From NCBI GenBank assembly GCA_002633005.1, contig NMRA01000036.1:6869-70868 (forward strand): a stretch of 64,000 bases of DNA, in the 5' to 3' direction. The position numbers and the translations under genes are program-made. Below are positions 11,501 to 26,500 of this stretch, in pieces. Position 1 is the stretch's first letter, and each line of letters starts with the position of its first letter. Under the pieces are notes generated by a model. It saw only the letters and a program-made list of their open reading frames with translations, was not told where the DNA came from and did no database searches. Source of the stretch: Phoronis australis (lineage: Eukaryota > Phoronida > Phoronidae).

Positions 11501-14500
11501 TTGGTCCCAGTCTGCTTAACACAAATGCTTGATGTGATTTAGTCAATTAAGGCTGTTTTCTTTAAATGGGATGCTCTTTTCAGCCGAGCACTTAGTTAGA
11601 AAACATGTCTATGGTATACTAAATGTTAACTCGCCATTAATTAGTCAGAGACGATCATTATGCGTTTATGAAAATCTCAATATATGAACTGTGCTCAATG
11701 TTTCTTTTAGATATTATGACTGGAAATTATGAAGAGGATTTTGAAGATTACGTCAGTGAAAGTTACCAGAAATCACAGAGCGATGATGATGAGGATGAGG
11801 ATGAACAAGAGGTTGGCAAATTTTCTTTCAACAAATTCGTGCTGATAATGCATGGTATTGGGGGATTGATATGCATGCATTTGTGCACGAAAGTCCCAAC
11901 GAACCTTAGCTTACTTTGAAAATGAAAACGAAAAACTGCACTTCCATTGACTGCTAATCAACACTAATTAAATCTATCAAACTGACCTTAAACATTCCTT
12001 GCCACGATAGGATCGGCTTCGCCATTCATTTGGAATTGAAAATTAACCTATGGTTGAATCGACATGGTCAAATTTTTAAACGCTCACCAGCCATATGATT
12101 TTATGATATGTTTTGATTCAAAAGTGTTCTTGATGTTCATTGTGCTAGTAGAAGTAAACTCTTGTCTTGGTAAGGACAGTTTTGTTACTGAAATTTGATG
12201 GGCAAGTGGCATAGGTTTGATTTTTTGCACATCTGTGATTACAACTCGGCCATTCCGCATATATGCTTGTTGTAGCAGTATCATGAAATTTCTCGGATTA
12301 AGAATATGTTATTCTATTTGATGCATCGTTTCCTGTAATATGTCTGCTGCCACATGATGATTAGACTGAAACAGTGGCAGTGGTTTTTACGACATTTAAT
12401 GAATTTTGTGAAGAAAATCTGAAGAACGTATATTGTAAATAATTAAAGAATTGGTCGAATATTTTTGGTTTGAAATTTCATCGATATTTGGACAAGATGT
12501 TGGTGATTTTTTGAAAACCGCTGAAGACCTGTGTTCTAGGCAACATTCTGAAATTCAAGAAAATGCAAGATTACACAAGTCTTCATGAGATATCCCATGT
12601 GCTACACACAAGACACATGGTGATCACACGTTTAGCTTTTCATACGAGTGTCTTAATTTTACGAAAGCAACCCTGTTTTGTGCATGACATCATAGACTAT
12701 GGTACATGGACCTCCAACTCCGTAAATGTTCAATGGACGAAATTTGTGGTCTTACGCACAAGCTGTGATGTCATTTTTCACTAGCGACACCTGGCCAAAT
12801 TACCAAGTTTTATTTCCAGCAAGTTTGTCGTCTGCTAATCATGGTCGGCTGTTGTGTGGTCGGGTGTTCGGCCACACGGGTGAAATGTAAAGGACTAAGT
12901 TTCCACACCACTGAAGTTTGAATTTTGCAATTACATGACCAGTAGCATCGCCAAAAGTGCTAACTATACCAACAGTTCTACTTCTGGAAGACTTTGAACA
13001 GCTTTTCAGTGCCGAAATTATTACAGTACTAGACAGTAAAATATATGCGAGAAGTTCCCGTCACAAAACACTAATCGGAAACTGAAATAGATAATTCAGG
13101 AGAGTGGTGTCTCCTCTAGGATAGTACGCACGAAAATGTCGGAGTTGCGAATCTGTTGTCTATAATCTATGGTGGCGTCATGTGCGTGTGTAATCAGTTG
13201 ATGCCTGCTGCATGCGAGTTCAGTAGTTTGTGGTTTGTTTCCCAGCTTGCACGACATCTCAGCATGGCTCTTAACCGATCGTCAGATGACGGTAGCGACA
13301 TAGAAATTGACGCAGATAAACACGAGCTGCAGAGGGTCCCTGAAGAAGAGGGACCAGAAGAAGAATTACAAGAGGAAGTGAAAGAACAGCTCATGTTGAG
13401 CTTTGAAGAGGTCAAGGTAGAGATGAGGGTTGGGTAGTTGTACTTGGGCCTTTTTGTTGAGTTTTTCTTTTCTAGTTGTAGATCTGTGAGTTTTTCCTTG
13501 TGCTACATGAGTTCATGTATTCGAATGTACAATACAAGCCAAAAATAATCAGGCATGACGGCTAACAGTAAAAATGACTGGTAACAACAACTGTAGTGGC
13601 ACACGATGTTGGTAGTTTTTCTTGCGTCTAATTTTAAGCAAAACAGTCCTAGTGAAGTGAAATGGCACATGCTCCTGATACCTATTTTTGTTTGAAATTG
13701 ATAAGATGTTACTGTACAAGAGTACTAGTACCCGTGAGAAGCTGTTAATAAAGTTAACATGGTCATCCTTTCGAAGTTTATCATCATGTAATTGAATAAG
13801 ATGTAATCAGATGCTTTGTTCTTCTGGAGTTGTAGCGTTCTATTTCCATTTGCCTACTTACTTGTTTTTCCCCTCCAGCAACTTAGGAAGAGTCTGGAAA
13901 TGAACCGCAGTATTCAACAGAGCATAGTGGAGGAGATTAGCACGGTGAGTTGAGCTCTTTCGTTCCATACTTCTTAAAGGTATACTCTTAAGGTTTAACA
14001 TGATTAAAAAGACCAGGTGTAAAATTGTACGTCATCTGAAAAGTAATCCTCTTGAGACAAGGGTGACTGCTGACTATGCATTTTATAAACAGACACTCGT
14101 ACTTTCTTTGATGACATTATTTCCAGACTACCAACTCAAGCAGATAGTGTGAGAAAAATTGTTTGGCAGTCACATTGTGTTGTATCATTCTGTAATTGAC
14201 TGATGAACATGTCAACAAGTATGGTGTGTTTGTCAGTGATGTTAATTTGTTGTCTATATCAATCTGTAGGGTTGTCCAAATCCTTTGTCTGGGTGTGACG
14301 TCAGCAGCTTGCCCCATATTTTCGTATCGAAGTCATGATATTGTGAATGAGCAGGCATAATGTGCTTTTGGGACATATTTCGTGAATGTAAACACTAAAG
14401 TTGGAAAAGGTTCTGGAGTTTACCTTTAAAAGGATGTATGCTGTGTTTTTGTTCAAAATGCTTTCTGTTCTCAAGGTCTAATCTCTGAAGTCATGACTCA

Positions 14501-17500
14501 GACTTGGACTTGAAAGTTGGACAAGTCTTGTCACGTGATTCGAGTACAAATTTGTAAGTTAACACGAACCGTGCCATGCCATTGGTCAATTTTTTAGCCT
14601 AAGTGTCATTTCTTGTATTTGTGTACATTTCAAGGCATTATCGTCACAAGCTGCATTATTAATGTTACACGAAGCCACTTGTTTCAACTCTAGTTTCAAT
14701 TTTAGGAAGAAGAGGATTCTCAAGAATTTGATTCTGAATCCGAAGTTGTCTCCGACGAGATTGAAGAAGAATTAGAGGCCTTGACAGACAGCCTTGAACA
14801 TTCCAGTGAAGAGAAGAATCTCAAACCTGCTGACACAATAGTCTTGGAATTCAAAGCTCCTTCTCCTGGTAAGACTGTAGTTTTGTGTGGAGTTGGGTCA
14901 AGAAACAACGTTGCTAAAGCTCTTACTTTCATGTTCTTGTTTGACTTTTTTATTCGTGTACACATCTGATAGATACAATGCTATAACACGTCAAGTTGTT
15001 TGGTTTCTTACAAAAGCACACGCACTCTCACCCTTGGAGCTTCCCAAAACTTTACCTTTATCGGTAAGTGAAAGATCCATAGGAATCCATCTATTGTTAA
15101 AATTAGAGTGTTCCCAATTTTTGTGGATTATGTGTTTTTCTGTTCAAGTATTCGATAAAAGATTTAAGATTCATTTAACTCCGGCGATATTCTGAAAACT
15201 TGCCAAACATAACTCCTTTCATGTTCTGTTGACCCCCTTCTGTTAATGGTGCCAATATGAGAGCTACAGTTTGATTTGATTATTATAACAAAAGTTAATC
15301 GGATAAGTGTGATTTTTCTCAAGCTGAGTATAAAAAATGACTATGACATTCACCAATTTGGGTTATGTAGTAATATTTTCTTGCTTACCGAGGAATACCT
15401 GCTGGGTTTGCTCTAAGCTTTTTTTGTTTTGTAGTATCCTGAACTGGGTTGCAGTTGAACTTTGTTTTTGCCGTGTTTCGCTCAAAAATTTTCTTTTGGT
15501 ATTTTGTTTAGTGCGCAACAAAACCACTCTTACAACTGCTGCTAGAAAACCTGACACAGACTCATTTGGGGAACTCAGGCAAGACAGGAGGCTACCTGCC
15601 GTGAAATCAACCAAGTCTGAACCGATTTGTAGTAGCAGAAGAAAGGAGGTGACTCTGGAGGCTGGTAAGACATCTGAGATACAGTGTGCGTAAAAAATTA
15701 TTAAAGAAAGTGACCCAGAATTCTCCGTTTATGACAGCTGGGCGCAAGCGGAATTCCCCTTCAGAGTAGGTAGAATGACACGTCATGACAGGGAAAGGTT
15801 ATTGTTTGGTTGCTATACGTATTGAGCTGTTATATCAACCTTACATGCTGAATACAAAGGAATCTTGAAAAAATTGTTTTATACTGGCGTTATGTAGTTA
15901 TTTTATATATTTATGTTCAGGAATCTTGAAAAAGTTGTTTTATACTGGCGTTATGTAGTTATTTTAAATATTTATGTTCAGGAATCTTGAAAATTTTGTT
16001 TTATACTGGCGTTGTGTAGTTATTTTATATATTTATGTTCAGGAATCTTGAAAAAATTGTTTTATACTGGCGTTATGTAGTTATTTTATATATTTATGTT
16101 CAGGAATCTTGAAAAAATTGTTTCATACTGTTGTTATGTAGTTATTTTATATATTTATGTTCAGGAATCTTGAAAAATTGTTTTATAGTGGCGTTATGTA
16201 GTTATTTCATATATTTATGTTCAGGAATCTTGAAAAAGTTGTTTTATACTGGCGTTATGTAGTTATTTTGTATATTTATGTTCAGGAATCTTGAAAAAAT
16301 TGTTTTATTCTGGCGTTATGTAGTTATTTTATATATTTATGTTCTAGCAGCTTTTCATCTGGTAATGAAAAGTCACTACTACGGTCAAAGTATGGTTTTC
16401 ATTACTGGAGCAGCCATTGCTTGTTATGTGTAGTGGAGAGTAGAACTTGTTTGTTGTGTTTTGTGGTTGTGATATTTTGATGGTAAGGTCTTTGAATATT
16501 GGTCCCAATAACGTGGTTGGCCCAGTTAGATATCCACCGAATGTGTATTTGCTGACTGTCACATGATCTCGGTACATTCTCATGACATTTCATAATTGTT
16601 TTGTACTAGTTTGGTAACAGCATGTTATGATTGTCACTGTTTTAACTTCTAAATTGCTCTGCTTGACGTGACAGGTGAATTGATTGATTTCAGATGCTCC
16701 CCCAAGAAAAAGTCGGAACCTTCCACTTCAGAGGAAGCCTGAGAGTAGTGAAAATGCTGCCCTGGATACCACTGCCCAAAAGGAGGCACTGCTGCAGGCT
16801 TTGCAGGCAGAGAATGCTGCCGTGGAGAAGTACAGCAGAGAATCTAGGAGTGCACCTCACAATGTGGGACGGTCACAGGTGGGTTAGACTGAGGGTTTCA
16901 AGAAAAGATTTGTAATAGATAGCTTGACTAAGGCTCGGAGGTCCACATTCAAACACAGATTTGACTGTCAAAGGTGATAAAATTGAACATTTCAGGAAAA
17001 CACTTACTAACGAAGGCTAGGGATTCTTTATCTCATATTAGGCAGTGAAATATTGGTTAGACTGAGATTTATTAATGATAGGTGATAAGGCATGTCATTC
17101 CTTAATTCATTTGGGATGGTGATAGGTTGACTAGTCTTTCAGGAATATGATTATTTAATTGTAGATGACAAGGCCAAATTCAAGGTTGTTTAGTCCCATC
17201 TTGGTTCATCACTGAGCATTTCAGGAAAAGATTTATAGGTACTTCACGACAAGACAAAATCATGGGATTCCATGTCCAAACTCAGACTCCATCTCGCTTT
17301 CTGACTCTAATTTCAATGCTGTTCAAGTTATGTGGAGTGTTGAGTACAGCGTAGCTTCAGTGCAATGGACTTGAAACTAAAATATCTTTAGTTTGAGGCA
17401 GTGGAATCACTGGCTCTGGTCACATGAGACCAGCATTACAAAAATCTAAACCTCTGTCACCATGAGGCTCATTAGATTGGGTGCAAATTCCAGCTTTTGT

Positions 17501-20500
17501 AAAGAGTGATGCCAAGCTAGCCATCACGGAGTACTTCCCTCTATTAACCATCTAACCATGTTTCAATGGTGTTTTTTGTGACACACCAGGACACGAATGT
17601 TGATGAGTCCATCCAGGAGCGAGCCAGAACGTCTGATAATCTCAACAACAAACCCTTGGCAGCAGGGGAGAACTCTGGCCCTGTTGTGCCAAGCATCGCT
17701 TTTGAAGAGGAATCCTCGGAGCAGCGCATCTCGCACGCTGTCAACAGAGTGTTGGAAATGAAGCCAAGGTGGGTTTTATGCAAGCAAAGTTTAGTTGAAT
17801 AAAAGCTAAAAAGTTTTAAATTTAGAAGTGGTTGGAAAGATCAATTAATGTAGTGCGAGAGAGACTGCTGAATTAATCAATTTTATCTTCAACTATAATT
17901 ATTATTTGATGAATTCAAATAGTAAGAACATTTACAGAAAAATTGTTCCTCCAAATCACGGCACCTTTTATTTCATTTGAGTGTGTAAATTGGTGACGTG
18001 TTGGAGGGTTATGGATATTTTCTAAAATGTTTAACTCTAAAGTCGGCAATAGTCGAATATAAGGTGCCCGTATTTTGAGAACCAGTTTATACCCGTTATT
18101 CAGTGGAGAAAACTGGTTCTCAAAATTCGGGGTACGATATATCAGACCATTACCCTAAAGTCAATGCCACAGTATAGGACAAAAGTAATCAGACAAAATA
18201 CTGTTTTCTGGTCATTACTGCTAATTATGTTCACAGCAAAAATGACAGGTAGTGACTATTATAGTGGCAAAATTTTAGTTGCAGAATGGCTTAGCCACCT
18301 TTCTAACTTTTTGTTATCTCCCCTTTATTCTTGATCTTGAGGGGAGACTATTCTGATGATTAGCTCGGCATTTGTCCTACGGTTATGGTGGGGATTTTCA
18401 GGTCATTTTGTCGGCAGAATAATTTTGGCTTGTACTGTATATTTTGATCAAACATGTAATTAATCAGTCAAAGAACCATGGAAACTGATCGGAAATGTCT
18501 TGCAATAACTATGGATATTTTGTTGCTATGGTAGTCACCGGATTGTCATTGTGTATTGTTTCTGTATTTGCTAAGTAAAGCTAACAACTTTGTTCTTTCA
18601 ACAGGCAACAGCGTATGTTGATTAAGGCTCTTGGCAAATTGGAACATTCAGTATCACCAAGGTCAAGTCAGAATACACCAATGAAGGCCACAGACAGTGT
18701 ATCAAAGTTCATCAAGGGGTCAGATGCAAGAAAAGTATGTATGTCTTTTAAATCTGGAGGATGTTTCCTCAGCCGTCTCTATTAGTACACAAAGAAATTT
18801 TTACAACTGCTGGTAATAATTCAGGTTGACTCTTTTGTGCTGGTTGAATTAAAATGAACTTTAAGGTGGGATTTGCCCAAATTACGCATCAAGGAAAGCG
18901 TAGAGGTTTTGTGTACATAACACACTAGATTAGAAGGCTTAGCCATTGAATACAAATCATTATTATCACTCAATTCCATTACCTTTTTCAAATTTTGAGG
19001 CTCCAGGTGTATACTTTTAAGTGTCCTGTTTGCTTGATCTTCTAGTTGAAACCTTGTGACCTGCGGCTGCAGCTAATCTCTACTTGGGGTGATGGCAAGC
19101 GAATTGGCTTGACGGAGATTCAATGCTTTGACACTAATAACAAGAAAATTCCCATCTCACATGAGGATATTACTGTTAGAGGTGCTAACAATCACAAGGG
19201 CCTGCTGGGGAATCTTCTTAATGGCCGTTATAAGGTAGGAGTTAGTTGCTGAGAAGTTGTTTCCCTTTTATCCATCTGCAGTGAGTGTATACCAAGATGA
19301 TTTGTTATTGTGGAATGTATACTGAAGATTTCTGAACATTTAAAAAAGTTAATCCACTTATTGGTTGCAGATATCTAGCTGAATGCTCAAGTACAAGACA
19401 AAAGTGAAAATAGTAAATTACGAATACTTGTTGAGTTGGAGTAACTTGTATGAACTTTGTTCATATGAATGAACAATAAACCAAAAATGCTGATTAGGAG
19501 TTTGTGGCGTCTTGGTATTTACCAACAGTTTCAATGTAAATTAGCAGAACAGCATTTGGTTTGGTGAAACAGGTTTATTGTACTGATGTTGCAGACTACT
19601 AAAGAGAAGAACATGTGGTCATGTGACTACAATTCCAAGACTCCCGTAGAGATTAATGTGCATCTGAAGCCACTGACATCGGAACTGGCAAAGATCAAAG
19701 TTTGGAATTACAACAAGAGCATCAATGTAAGTTATGACTGATTTGTACTTGTTGGTTAGTCTTTATCCTGCTGATCAGATGATTCAAAACAGCCCACTAT
19801 ACACTGAACCCACGTAGGTCACCTTTTGGCTTAAGGCAGGGCTGTATTGGAATGACTGTGCTTTCTGTTCAATAACATGTTGGTTGGTCTTAATGCATAA
19901 TGTGAGGATTAAATACTCGTCATAGATAAAAATTGTCAACAGATATAATGTAGAACTACAATATGAACTTGATCAATCTAGTTTTAATCCCTGTTTCTTT
20001 AAGGTAAATAACACAAATATGGACATTCGATTTAGGTGAAAACAGTGGATTCTTCTGGAACTGAAATTATGTATGATCACCGTGAGATTCCGTTTTATTT
20101 CAAGTCCAAAAGTCTTTGCCGAGCCGGGGCCTAGGGCACAATTTATTATGTTTAATTTCTTTATAGCTTTTAGCTTCAAATTGTATCCATGAACCAAACT
20201 CATCTTTCACAAAATCTTCCTTCTTGGGTTTTCCACTTTTCCCAAGACTGTGAACTAGGACTCGCAGACATATACTTCAAGTGATAAACAGGTGGAGGAA
20301 ACAGAGCTCTTTCAAGTGCACATGCTCACATAATGAAAAAACATGTGGGTACTTATAAATCAAGGAATAGAAGTTACCTTGATCTTGTAGGGAGTACACA
20401 CACGAACACCAGGCAAGTGATTACCTTAGTCTGGTGAGTATACTGACCGATGGCAGGTTATGTGACCAAACAGTTGAGCAAGTGTACTCACCCACAGCAG

Positions 20501-23500
20501 GATAAGGGCTAACCATCATATGCACTTTGGTGGAGTGTAACTTTTTTAAACTTAATAGTCAGCTATTCAAGCAACTGTAGGAGGTCTCTCGTGGTTTTTC
20601 CTAATTAAGATGTTTTTTCTCGTAGGTAGCATGAATTTTAATGATCTGGTACTAATATTTAGTGTCATTAAAAGAGATTATTTTCTTTTGCAGGATCTGA
20701 GTATTGGTGTAAAAGATGTCAAAGTTCATCTGGATAACACGTTGATATTTGAAGGTCATTTCGACAAAGGCTGCGGCAACCAAGTATTTGATTACGGACA
20801 GAAAATTGTTGTCGTGGAAACAGAATCTCCCCGGGCACACAATGAAACCCCAGCAACGGAGAGCTCGATGGACAGTTCCAGATACACAACGCCATTAGAG
20901 ACACCTAGTGACACTCCCCGGTATGTGACGCCACGGGAGGGCAATGAAGATATGTCCATGACGTTGACGAATGAGACTGGCGCAGCCGTGCTTGATGCTA
21001 GTGATGGAGATCGTGTTTTTATTAGAACAGAGACGAGATTGCTGAATCATTCTACTGATAACTTGGATCTTCCCATAGTGGAGGCAGAGCCTGCAGACAC
21101 AGAGCCAAAACAAGGTGGGTGGAGCTTCACTGTAACACATCAATCATACTGTTTTCTTTTGTGTGAACCTTTAAGTAATTCTCAATCAATCAACTTATTG
21201 GTATAGAATAGTTGTACACCGTCTTGCGAGTATACTTTTTATAAAAACATTTCAGTTTTTCCTTGTCTTTTCCTTGGGTGGTAATTTCACACAATAGATT
21301 ACTGGTCTCATTATTTAACCATTAGTCCTTCTAAATCCTTGACGTGATTTGGTGCTGTTTCTGTACCATTTATGATTGATATTTTTGAGCATGTGTGGAT
21401 AAAAGATTGTAGTTAGCTCTCAAGACAATTCATGACTGGTTTTTAAATATTTAACACAATATATGAATTCAAAAATTTTGCTGAACCCACATACAGCGAT
21501 AGTTAGGTGTGATCAGTGTTGCCGAACTTCAAACTAAAATACAGAAGCAATAGTTTGTTGTGAACGGCATTGTATGCACATTACATTTCTGTATTTGTCC
21601 ACCAAATTTGTAATTTCCAGCAGGAAATACTGCCAGTTGCTCTAGAAATATCTCCACTCCCAAACCCAAGCGAATGGCAGCAAATCTCGATGGTCACCTC
21701 AAACAAACCCAAGACCGTAAAGATCCAACTCCATCCTCTACTGAAGACATTCCTACTGTTACGCCAGGCAAAGTGACACCTAAAAGTTCATCTGATGATG
21801 TGGTGAATCAATATCCTGAACCCAAACCGGTGAAACAGGCTGTAGTCAGTAGACAGTCGGAGAAAAAGACAAAAAAAGTGGGGTCTATTGAGAAAGCTGT
21901 GACGACATCTGTGGGTTCTCCCAGAATTGGAACAGAGGAGGACTCGAGTTTCGATGAAGCATCCATGCTTCAACAGATTCAAAGTATCACCAAGTAAGAA
22001 TATTTCTGTTTGTAAGACTTCATGTCTCCTTTGCACCATTTCCAGATTTTTAAAACTCATTGCTTCTTGTTTTTTGATAACTGTTCTCTAATTTAGATTG
22101 CAATTTAGATTCTGCACTAGATGTGGAAATTGACAACTTACACTGTTTTGTGTGACATTAAAGGATCGTAACTATTTTCCAACTTGTTTTCTCATCGGTG
22201 TGTTGTGGCAAAGTTTCATGACATATTGGGCCCATTCTCCTCTTACAAATATTTAAAAATCATGCAAAAATTCCTTCATTAGGCCCAAAAATTCCCCTCC
22301 AATGATTAAAAACATCCTCCTGAGGTTGGAATCACTTTAATTTCACACAGATGCTCGGCATCAGAATGTTTTATTATTTGTGAAAATCCGCACTTCCAGT
22401 GCTAAAAGGTTCTTGGAGAACAGAATGTGGATTGGTTTATTGCCAGTGCAGGGTTGATCACATTATGTTGTGTTAGGAAAGTCGTTCATAGGAATCAAGG
22501 GTTCACTACCTGTCACCCCTAATTCTTAAATTAGTCCAATTCCAAGGCATTACAGATGGCCTGCTGTAAGCAGTGTCGGGCAACATTTCGAATAAACACA
22601 AAACATTAGTGTTGGCAACTTGGGGTGGGTTGTGGGGGTGGAACTGATGGCGATGGGGGGGGGGGGCTTCCACTCATTGGAAGAACTTACCCTCCCAGAA
22701 GGCACATGTAGCCTGGAGTTCACCTGGTTTTCATGCTTAAAGCTTAAAAAGTCATGATTTTATGAATTGAAAGTGTAACCATCCAAGGATCTTAAATGTT
22801 CTCTTTCTGACTTTCCTCTGGATCTCTCTAAGTTATAACTCATTTGATTCCCTTGCAGCGTGTTTACATGCACATTTGTCTTAATCTTCTTACTTTTTTA
22901 AAATGTATAAATATTTACATTCTGTTTCCATTAATGGTTTTTATAGATGTCTATCTGATCTCTTTTAACCATTTTTTCTACAGAGCGCCAAGTGTGAGTC
23001 GACCGCAGTGGCTGTCGGAAACTCCTCAAAAGTAAAGACTACTTACTTTTGTTTGCATCCATACCTTCGTGATGTGCAGTGTTGGCCTCTTTTTGTTGTA
23101 TTACCAATTTGCAGGCTGTGTGCTTTTAACATTTGCTTGAAAATTTGTTAATACACATTTTATGCTCCCTGATTGATTTATCAATACATGCATGACAAAA
23201 CACCCAATGTAGCTTGTACTGAATGTGGAGTGTTTTAAATTTTGGTTGCACGAGTGTGACAGAAGGTTTTGATGTCATTTTACAACTTTGCGGGTAAAAA
23301 TTTAGGGTTCCCAGGTGCTCATTTCAAGAACAGGTGCAGATCTAGATTCAAGTGTCGAGGCCGCCCTGCTTGGTCACCTTGACATTGCTGTAAGGAAGCA
23401 ATCTCAAGCTCCTCCTATGTTTGTTCCTTCTTTGACCCTTTGAACAAAGTCCCGTATGTGAGCCTGAAATAAAGTTGGCTTGGCTTTTATAAGATGTAGA

Positions 23501-26500
23501 AGTCTCAAGTAGAAAGACCCACTATCTGAACTACATTAACCATTGTGGTGTGTGCATACAGTATACGCCAAAAGTATTCAGCCAAAATGACTTGTAATTC
23601 CCGGTCATGGCTATATTTATAATCAGAATGGATTTCCTTCATGACCGAGAATGAAGAGAATTGAGAGGAAAGGTAGAAAGGTAGCGAAGCCATTCTCCCA
23701 TAATAGTTATTGTCACTCATTTTGGCTGTTAACCAAATTAGTAGTCTTGAGGAGGAATTGGTATTTTGTCAGATTACTTTTGTCTTGTGCTGTAGAAGTC
23801 TTCATGACACAAGTTTCTAGCCTGCTTTCACTCTAGTAGTTCTGTTGACAGGGAAGCACCAAGCAAAAAGAAATCCAACAGGCCCAAGTGGCTGCAATCT
23901 GCAGACGTACCAGGTAGGTTGAAGTGTCTTCAACATCTGGAGTTAGTTGCTGCCAGTAGGTACGTCAAGGTAAACACTGTTCAATTTAGCATATGGTATA
24001 ACAGCAAGTGTACTTTTATTTTGTTATATATCTCGATAAGAATAATTATGAGAGCCCCATATAGAACCAACTTTGAAAACCATTATTTTAGTTCGTGTTT
24101 TGGGTTGGAAGCCGTTGTTTTTTATCGTTTTTATTTTCAATTCAGTTAGGTGGCATTCCATATTGCACATCATGAAATTATGGACCAAATTTGTTCCACC
24201 GGGAAGATTTCCTGCTACCAATTTGATTTACTTCAGTTCGTGATTCTGATTTGACTTAAATTAGCCCTACTTGCCTCGATCTTTGAAAAGTTAACTCCAC
24301 AGTTAGCATGATTTGAGGGATATGCAGCTATCATTAAACGAAAGTAGAGAAAATTTTGAGCATTTTGACTTTAGTTTATAATCGTTCTCTCAAAACAAAA
24401 CTTGCAATATCAGGATTTTTGTACCAAATAGTTTTATTCAAAGTACAGTAGTCCTTGTGTGGGAAACTTTTAAACACACATCCACAGCTATTATTAAAAT
24501 TTTAGGGATTAGACAAATTTTTGTATCCCACACAATAAGTTTCATAATCTTATTTTGTTCCAATTGGTTGCTCACATTTTACTACACGTTTGTTGCCAGA
24601 TGAACCATTTGAAGCGCCACCTGAGAGTCGTGCTGGGAACCGAAATCAGCTGCAGAGCAGGGAAGAGGATATTGGAAGTTGGCCTCATTCTGGGTAGGCT
24701 TGAGGGGAGGCACTGGTCTCTGAAGTATTGTTATGAATTTGAAATTGCGAAGCATTATATCTGGGTTTTAGTGTCAAAGTGGAGCTGCAAGAGGTGATCA
24801 CGAGATTCCCACACCATGTTCACTTTTTATGTTTTTGTTTATTGATCCATTGCATGAAATCTGTGAGTAGACAAGTGAATAACAGAATATTTACAGAAGT
24901 AAGGACTTCTTGTTATCATTTAGCTTTGTCTGCACTAACAAAATAATTATGACTGACTATTCATCCATTTGATGTGATTTTGCCGAGTTTAGCCTATAAC
25001 TTAATTGACTCTCATTTTTTGTAGGTGTATAGTTTATCTTTCATGATCAGTCGTCCCATTTTCCAATTCTATTTCATGTTTTATGAGTTAAATTCAAGTT
25101 TATTTGTTGTCTACAGAACTGACCATTTGAAAACAGTCTTTGATGAAGAGCCACGGAAGACTACTCCCAGTGAAGTTGCAGACGATCAGGAAGAGGCACG
25201 GTGGAGGTCAAGGGTCACGAAACAGGAAGCCTTGGCACTAGACAGTGACGATGACTCTCCATTACATAGGATAACTGCCCAACGGTCTCATTGGAGACAG
25301 AAACTTGACCTAGAGAAGTCGTGGACATCACTGGACATGTTTAATCACTCACAGAAAGGACGATTGTCAGTGAACTTGGAGGGTAATATTCCCGGAGGGT
25401 GTCTTGTCTCGGGCTGAGTCTGGTGTTCCTCTGAAAATTTGATATATCTGCCCTGTTGTTCAGTTTCATTCATGACGTTATTGTCTGTGTAAAAGCATCA
25501 CGTGTCAGATTATGTCCAAGACCTGAAACATTTATCAATTACTGCTTGTGATGCATATTGCCTGGCAATGTTCACATCTTCACAGCCACTGGTAAATTTA
25601 CTGTTTTCAAAGGTAAAGCTTGCATAATTTGAGTCTTCATTGTTTAGAGGCATTTTGTCATGGTGAAATCTGACCTGCCTGAAATTCTGAGTGCATGAAC
25701 TGCAACAATCATTAATACGAAATGTTGTTATAGGTGATGATCGAACTTAATCATATTAACTTATGATAGTAACTTACAGTTGTGTGGTATGTTACTGTGT
25801 GAACAAGTAAGACATGGATACAGACAATGTCATTTAATTTAACCTTTATACACATTTTTGGATTCGGACTTAGAAATTCAATGCCCTGTCACTTTGAAGA
25901 TGTTTTAAAATGTCAACTTTTCTCCGTTCCCTTGTGGCATTGTTAACTGTGTCAACCTTATGTATCTAGTTTCACTGATGATTCATCTGTGTTCACTTCC
26001 TTATTTGGCCCAAAGGTGACGCTCTAGATGAGTACTTACAGTCAGAGATCCAGCCTGAGCCGACCATTGATGAAGAGCCAGATGGAAGCGAGTACGTATA
26101 TTTTGAAAGTTTGAATCTAGACTACTAGACAAAGGTAATCACACAAAATGCCATGTTCCTGACGGATGTTTCTGTAAACAGCAAAAATGACCGTTAATGA
26201 CCATCAAGGTGGCAAAATTTTCTAATACAGAACGGCCTGGCCACCTTTCTAACTTCCCTCATAATTCTCCTTCATTGTGGATAATGAGAGAAAACTACTC
26301 TGACAGCGAATGTTGTTTCCACTTAGCCGTTAGTGCCATGCCATCTGCTTAACTTCTCGAATGATCGCTCAGTGCTTTGTTGTAACAATCGGTTCCATGA
26401 CATTTGCTAATTTTTACTAAGATCGCTCACTGCCTTGATGTTACAAACAGTTCCACACCTGCTAATCTCTAATAATCGCCTCCTGTCTTGTTACAAACAG

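Noticed and set aside
11172-11546. 124-codon - strand ORF
   Set aside because: It begins inside the long-TIR MITE at 10950-11278 and has no family resemblance.
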